DNA of 64,000 nucleotides from Endozoicomonas montiporae CL-33 (GTDB lineage Bacteria > Pseudomonadota > Gammaproteobacteria > Pseudomonadales > Endozoicomonadaceae), in assembly GCF_001583435.1 (NCBI RefSeq), contig NZ_CP013251.1, positions 1,881,617-1,945,616 on the forward strand, written 5' to 3'. The notes below the pieces were generated by a model. That model did not search any database and was not told the DNA's origin. It saw nothing but the letters and a program-made list of their open reading frames with translations. Of the stretch, positions 62,037-64,000 are shown one piece after another. Numbering within the stretch: position 1 is the stretch's first letter; every line of letters starts with the position of its first letter. The position numbers and the translations under genes were made by a program.

Positions 62037-64000
62037 TTAAAGGGCTTTAATCGCTTCCATCTGCTCTTCCAGCTTGGATTTGGCATCAAGCGCATCAGCC
62101 AGTTTGGCTTTCTCTTTCTCAACCACTGCTGCCGGAGCCTTGCCGATAAACTTCTCGTTGTTCAGCTTACCTTCAAAGCGGGTGACTTCTTTCACCAGCT
62201 TGTCGATTTCCTTGCTCAGACGGGCAATTTCAGCATCCTTGTCAATCAGGCCAGCCATGGGTACCAATACTTCCATGGAACCCACCAGTGCCGTGGTGGA
62301 CATAGGCGCTTCTTCACCGGCTGTCAGAAGGCGAACGTCGTCCAGCTTGGCCATAGCCTGCAGGAAAGTGCGGTTCTCTTCCAGGCGGCTTTCGTCGTCA
62401 GCCGAAGTATTACGCAAGATGACGTTCAATGGCTTGCTCGGGCCAATGTTCAGCTCGGCGCGAATGTTACGGATGCCAACAATAAAGCCTTTCAGCCACT
62501 CGATGTCCTGCTCGGCTTTTTCATCGATCTTGCTGCTGTCGCACTCAGGGTAAGACTTCAGCATCAGGGTATCGCCGTCAACGCCTGCTTCTGCCTTGAT
62601 GTTCTGCCAGATTTCTTCAGTGATAAATGGCATGAACGGGTGAGTCAGACGCATCAGGGCTTCCAGTACGCGCACCAGTGTACGACGGGTGCCGCGTTTG
62701 CGCCTTTCAAGCATTTCGGTCGCTTCCGACATCCTGTCTCCCGCGACACTTGGACTGTCCTGTCCATCGTCCCACAATACCGGTTTGGATAATTCCAGAT
62801 ACCAGGCACAGTATTCATTCCAGATGAAGTCGTACAGATTCTGGGATGCATGGTCGAGTCGGAAATCAGCCAGGTTTTTTTCTATCTGGGTTTCCAGACG
62901 CTGAAGCTTGGAGATGATCCAGCGATCCGCCAGAGTCAGCTCAACCTCACCACCGTTCTGACCACAGTCTTCACCTTTGGTGTTCATCTGCACATAGCTG
63001 GCGGCGTTCCAGATCTTGTTACAGAAGTTGCGGTAACCTTCCAGACGCTTCATGTCCCAGTTGATGTCACGGCCGGTAGAAGCCAGTGAATACAGGGTAT
63101 AACGCAGGGCGTCGGTGCCGTGGGCAGAGATGCCGTCTTCGAAGGTTTTGCGGGTGTTCTTTTCGATCTTCTTCGCCAGCTGTGGCTGCATCATGTTGCC
63201 GGTGCGCTTTTGCACCAGACTTTCCAGATCGATGCCGTCAATCATGTCCAGCGGGTCCAGTACATTACCCTTGGATTTGGACATCTTGTCGCCGTTTTCG
63301 TCACGGATCAGACCGGTGACATAGACGTGTTTGAAAGGCACATGAGGGTTGCCGTCTTCATCCTTCATAAAGTGCATGGTCATCATGATCATGCGCGCTA
63401 CCCAGAAGAAGATAATGTCGAAACCGGTGACCAGTACGTCGGTAGGATGGTAGGTTTTCAGACGATCGGTCATTTCCGGCCAGCCCAGGGTGCCAAAGGT
63501 CCACAGGGCGGAGGAGAACCAGGTGTCGAGTACGTCTTCATCCTGCTTCAGCTCAACGTCGTCGGCAATGTTGTGCTTCTGTCGTGCTTCTGCTTCGTTG
63601 CGGGCAACGTACAGGTTGCCTTCATTGTCGTACCAGGCTGGAATGCGGTGACCCCACCACAGCTGACGGGATACACACCAGTCCTGAATATCGCGCATCC
63701 AGGCAAAGTACATGTTTTCGTACTGCTTCGGTACAAACTGAATGCGGCCGTCTTCTACCGCTTCAATGGCTGGTTTTGCCAGAGGCGCTGCGCGAACAAA
63801 CCACTGGTCAGTCAGCATAGGCTCAATCACCACACCGGAACGGTCGCCGTAGGGCACCATCAGTTCGTGGTCTTTAACGTCTTCCAGCAGACCCAGCTCG
63901 TCCATATCGGCAACAATGGCTTTACGAGCAGCGAAACGCTCCATGCCATGGTACTTTTCCGGAATGAACGTATCGATGCTGTCGTTGGCCGTACCGTCGC
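62037..64000 (-). CDS. valS: Valyl-tRNA synthetase, 5' end outside window
   Basis: The C-terminal two-thirds of ValS, open to the window edge (the frame continues past the ATG at 63944 with TFIPEKYHG). It contains the editing-domain end, [15 protein letters not shown], the catalytic [17 protein letters not shown] and the KMSKS loop ([14 protein letters not shown]). The anticodon-binding domain follows, and a C-terminal coiled coil ([17 protein letters not shown]) typical of bacterial ValS ends it. At least 654 residues are present out of about 950. It charges tRNA-Val. Confidence 0.96.
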   Translation of the reverse strand, partial: DGTANDSIDTFIPEKYHGMERFAARKAIVADMDELGLLEDVKDHELMVPYGDRSGVVIEPMLTDQWFVRAAPLAKPAIEAVEDGRIQFVPKQYENMYFAWMRDIQDWCVSRQLWWGHRIPAWYDNEGNLYVARNEAEARQKHNIADDVELKQDEDVLDTWFSSALWTFGTLGWPEMTDRLKTYHPTDVLVTGFDIIFFWVARMIMMTMHFMKDEDGNPHVPFKHVYVTGLIRDENGDKMSKSKGNVLDPLDMIDGIDLESLVQKRTGNMMQPQLAKKIEKNTRKTFEDGISAHGTDALRYTLYSLASTGRDINWDMKRLEGYRNFCNKIWNAASYVQMNTKGEDCGQNGGEVELTLADRWIISKLQRLETQIEKNLADFRLDHASQNLYDFIWNEYCAWYLELSKPVLWDDGQDSPSVAGDRMSEATEMLERRKRGTRRTLVRVLEALMRLTHPFMPFITEEIWQNIKAEAGVDGDTLMLKSYPECDSSKIDEKAEQDIEWLKGFIVGIRNIRAELNIGPSKPLNVILRNTSADDESRLEENRTFLQAMAKLDDVRLLTAGEEAPMSTTALVGSMEVLVPMAGLIDKDAEIARLSKEIDKLVKEVTRFEGKLNNEKFIGKAPAAVVEKEKAKLADALDAKSKLEEQMEAIKAL

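Overview
The window looks like chromosomal DNA of a marine gammaproteobacterium, most likely Endozoicomonas or a close Oceanospirillales relative. This is an inference from gene content (RapA, a YebG homologue with a LexA box, Prc, MinCDE, ScpAB-RluB, a yciO/rluF/rnm/yciB/yciI cluster as in enterics, class I fumarase), from roughly even base composition, and from several palindromic intergenic repeats. No rRNA, tRNA or CRISPR array was recognised.

Layout. 1-7.4 kb: a minus-strand type I restriction-modification operon (hsdM-hsdS-hsdR) followed by an unknown gene cut by the window edge. 7.5-9.8 kb: a RecD2-like helicase. 9.8-15.5 kb: a SWIM/SNF2 helicase coupled by one base to a gene with a pRiA4b ORF-3-like C-terminus. 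An IS1-family element has cut that second gene; removing the element and one target copy restores a single 417-codon frame. 15.7-20 kb: an AAA/ABC-type ATPase, a SEC-C zinc protein, a lysine-tailed unknown protein and a small PD-(D/E)xK-like protein, with two MITE-like repeats between them. The stretch from 0 to 20 kb has the composition of a defence or accessory island.

20-49 kb is mostly housekeeping: Prc protease, M18 aminopeptidase, a DUF3524 glycosyltransferase (probable queuosine-tRNA mannosyltransferase), MarC, an RND pump with its adaptor, MinCDE, an LpxL-type acyltransferase, RapA, YebG, a secreted protein with a LexA-like box, ScpA-ScpB-RluB, TrpS with an Fe-S-type cysteine motif, YciO, RluF-like, RNase AM, YciB, YciI and a YgiM-like SH3 protein.

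49-64 kb mixes core genes (methyltransferase/cupin/DUF4286 mini-operon, CysH, SRAP-like protein, BolA, ferredoxin-reductase, fumarase, ValS) with lineage-specific ones. The latter are a repeat-bearing coiled-coil protein beside a possible group II intron remnant, a secreted protein with a degenerate endonuclease/exonuclease/phosphatase fold, and a basic repeat protein. An ISKra4-family element landed exactly on the start codon of that basic repeat protein: its 8-bp target duplication rebuilds the ATG but removes the native upstream region.

Most notable for follow-up: the helicase plus pRiA4b-ORF3 pair, the ATPase plus SEC-C module, the two exactly resolvable insertions, and a three-hairpin leader before fumarase.
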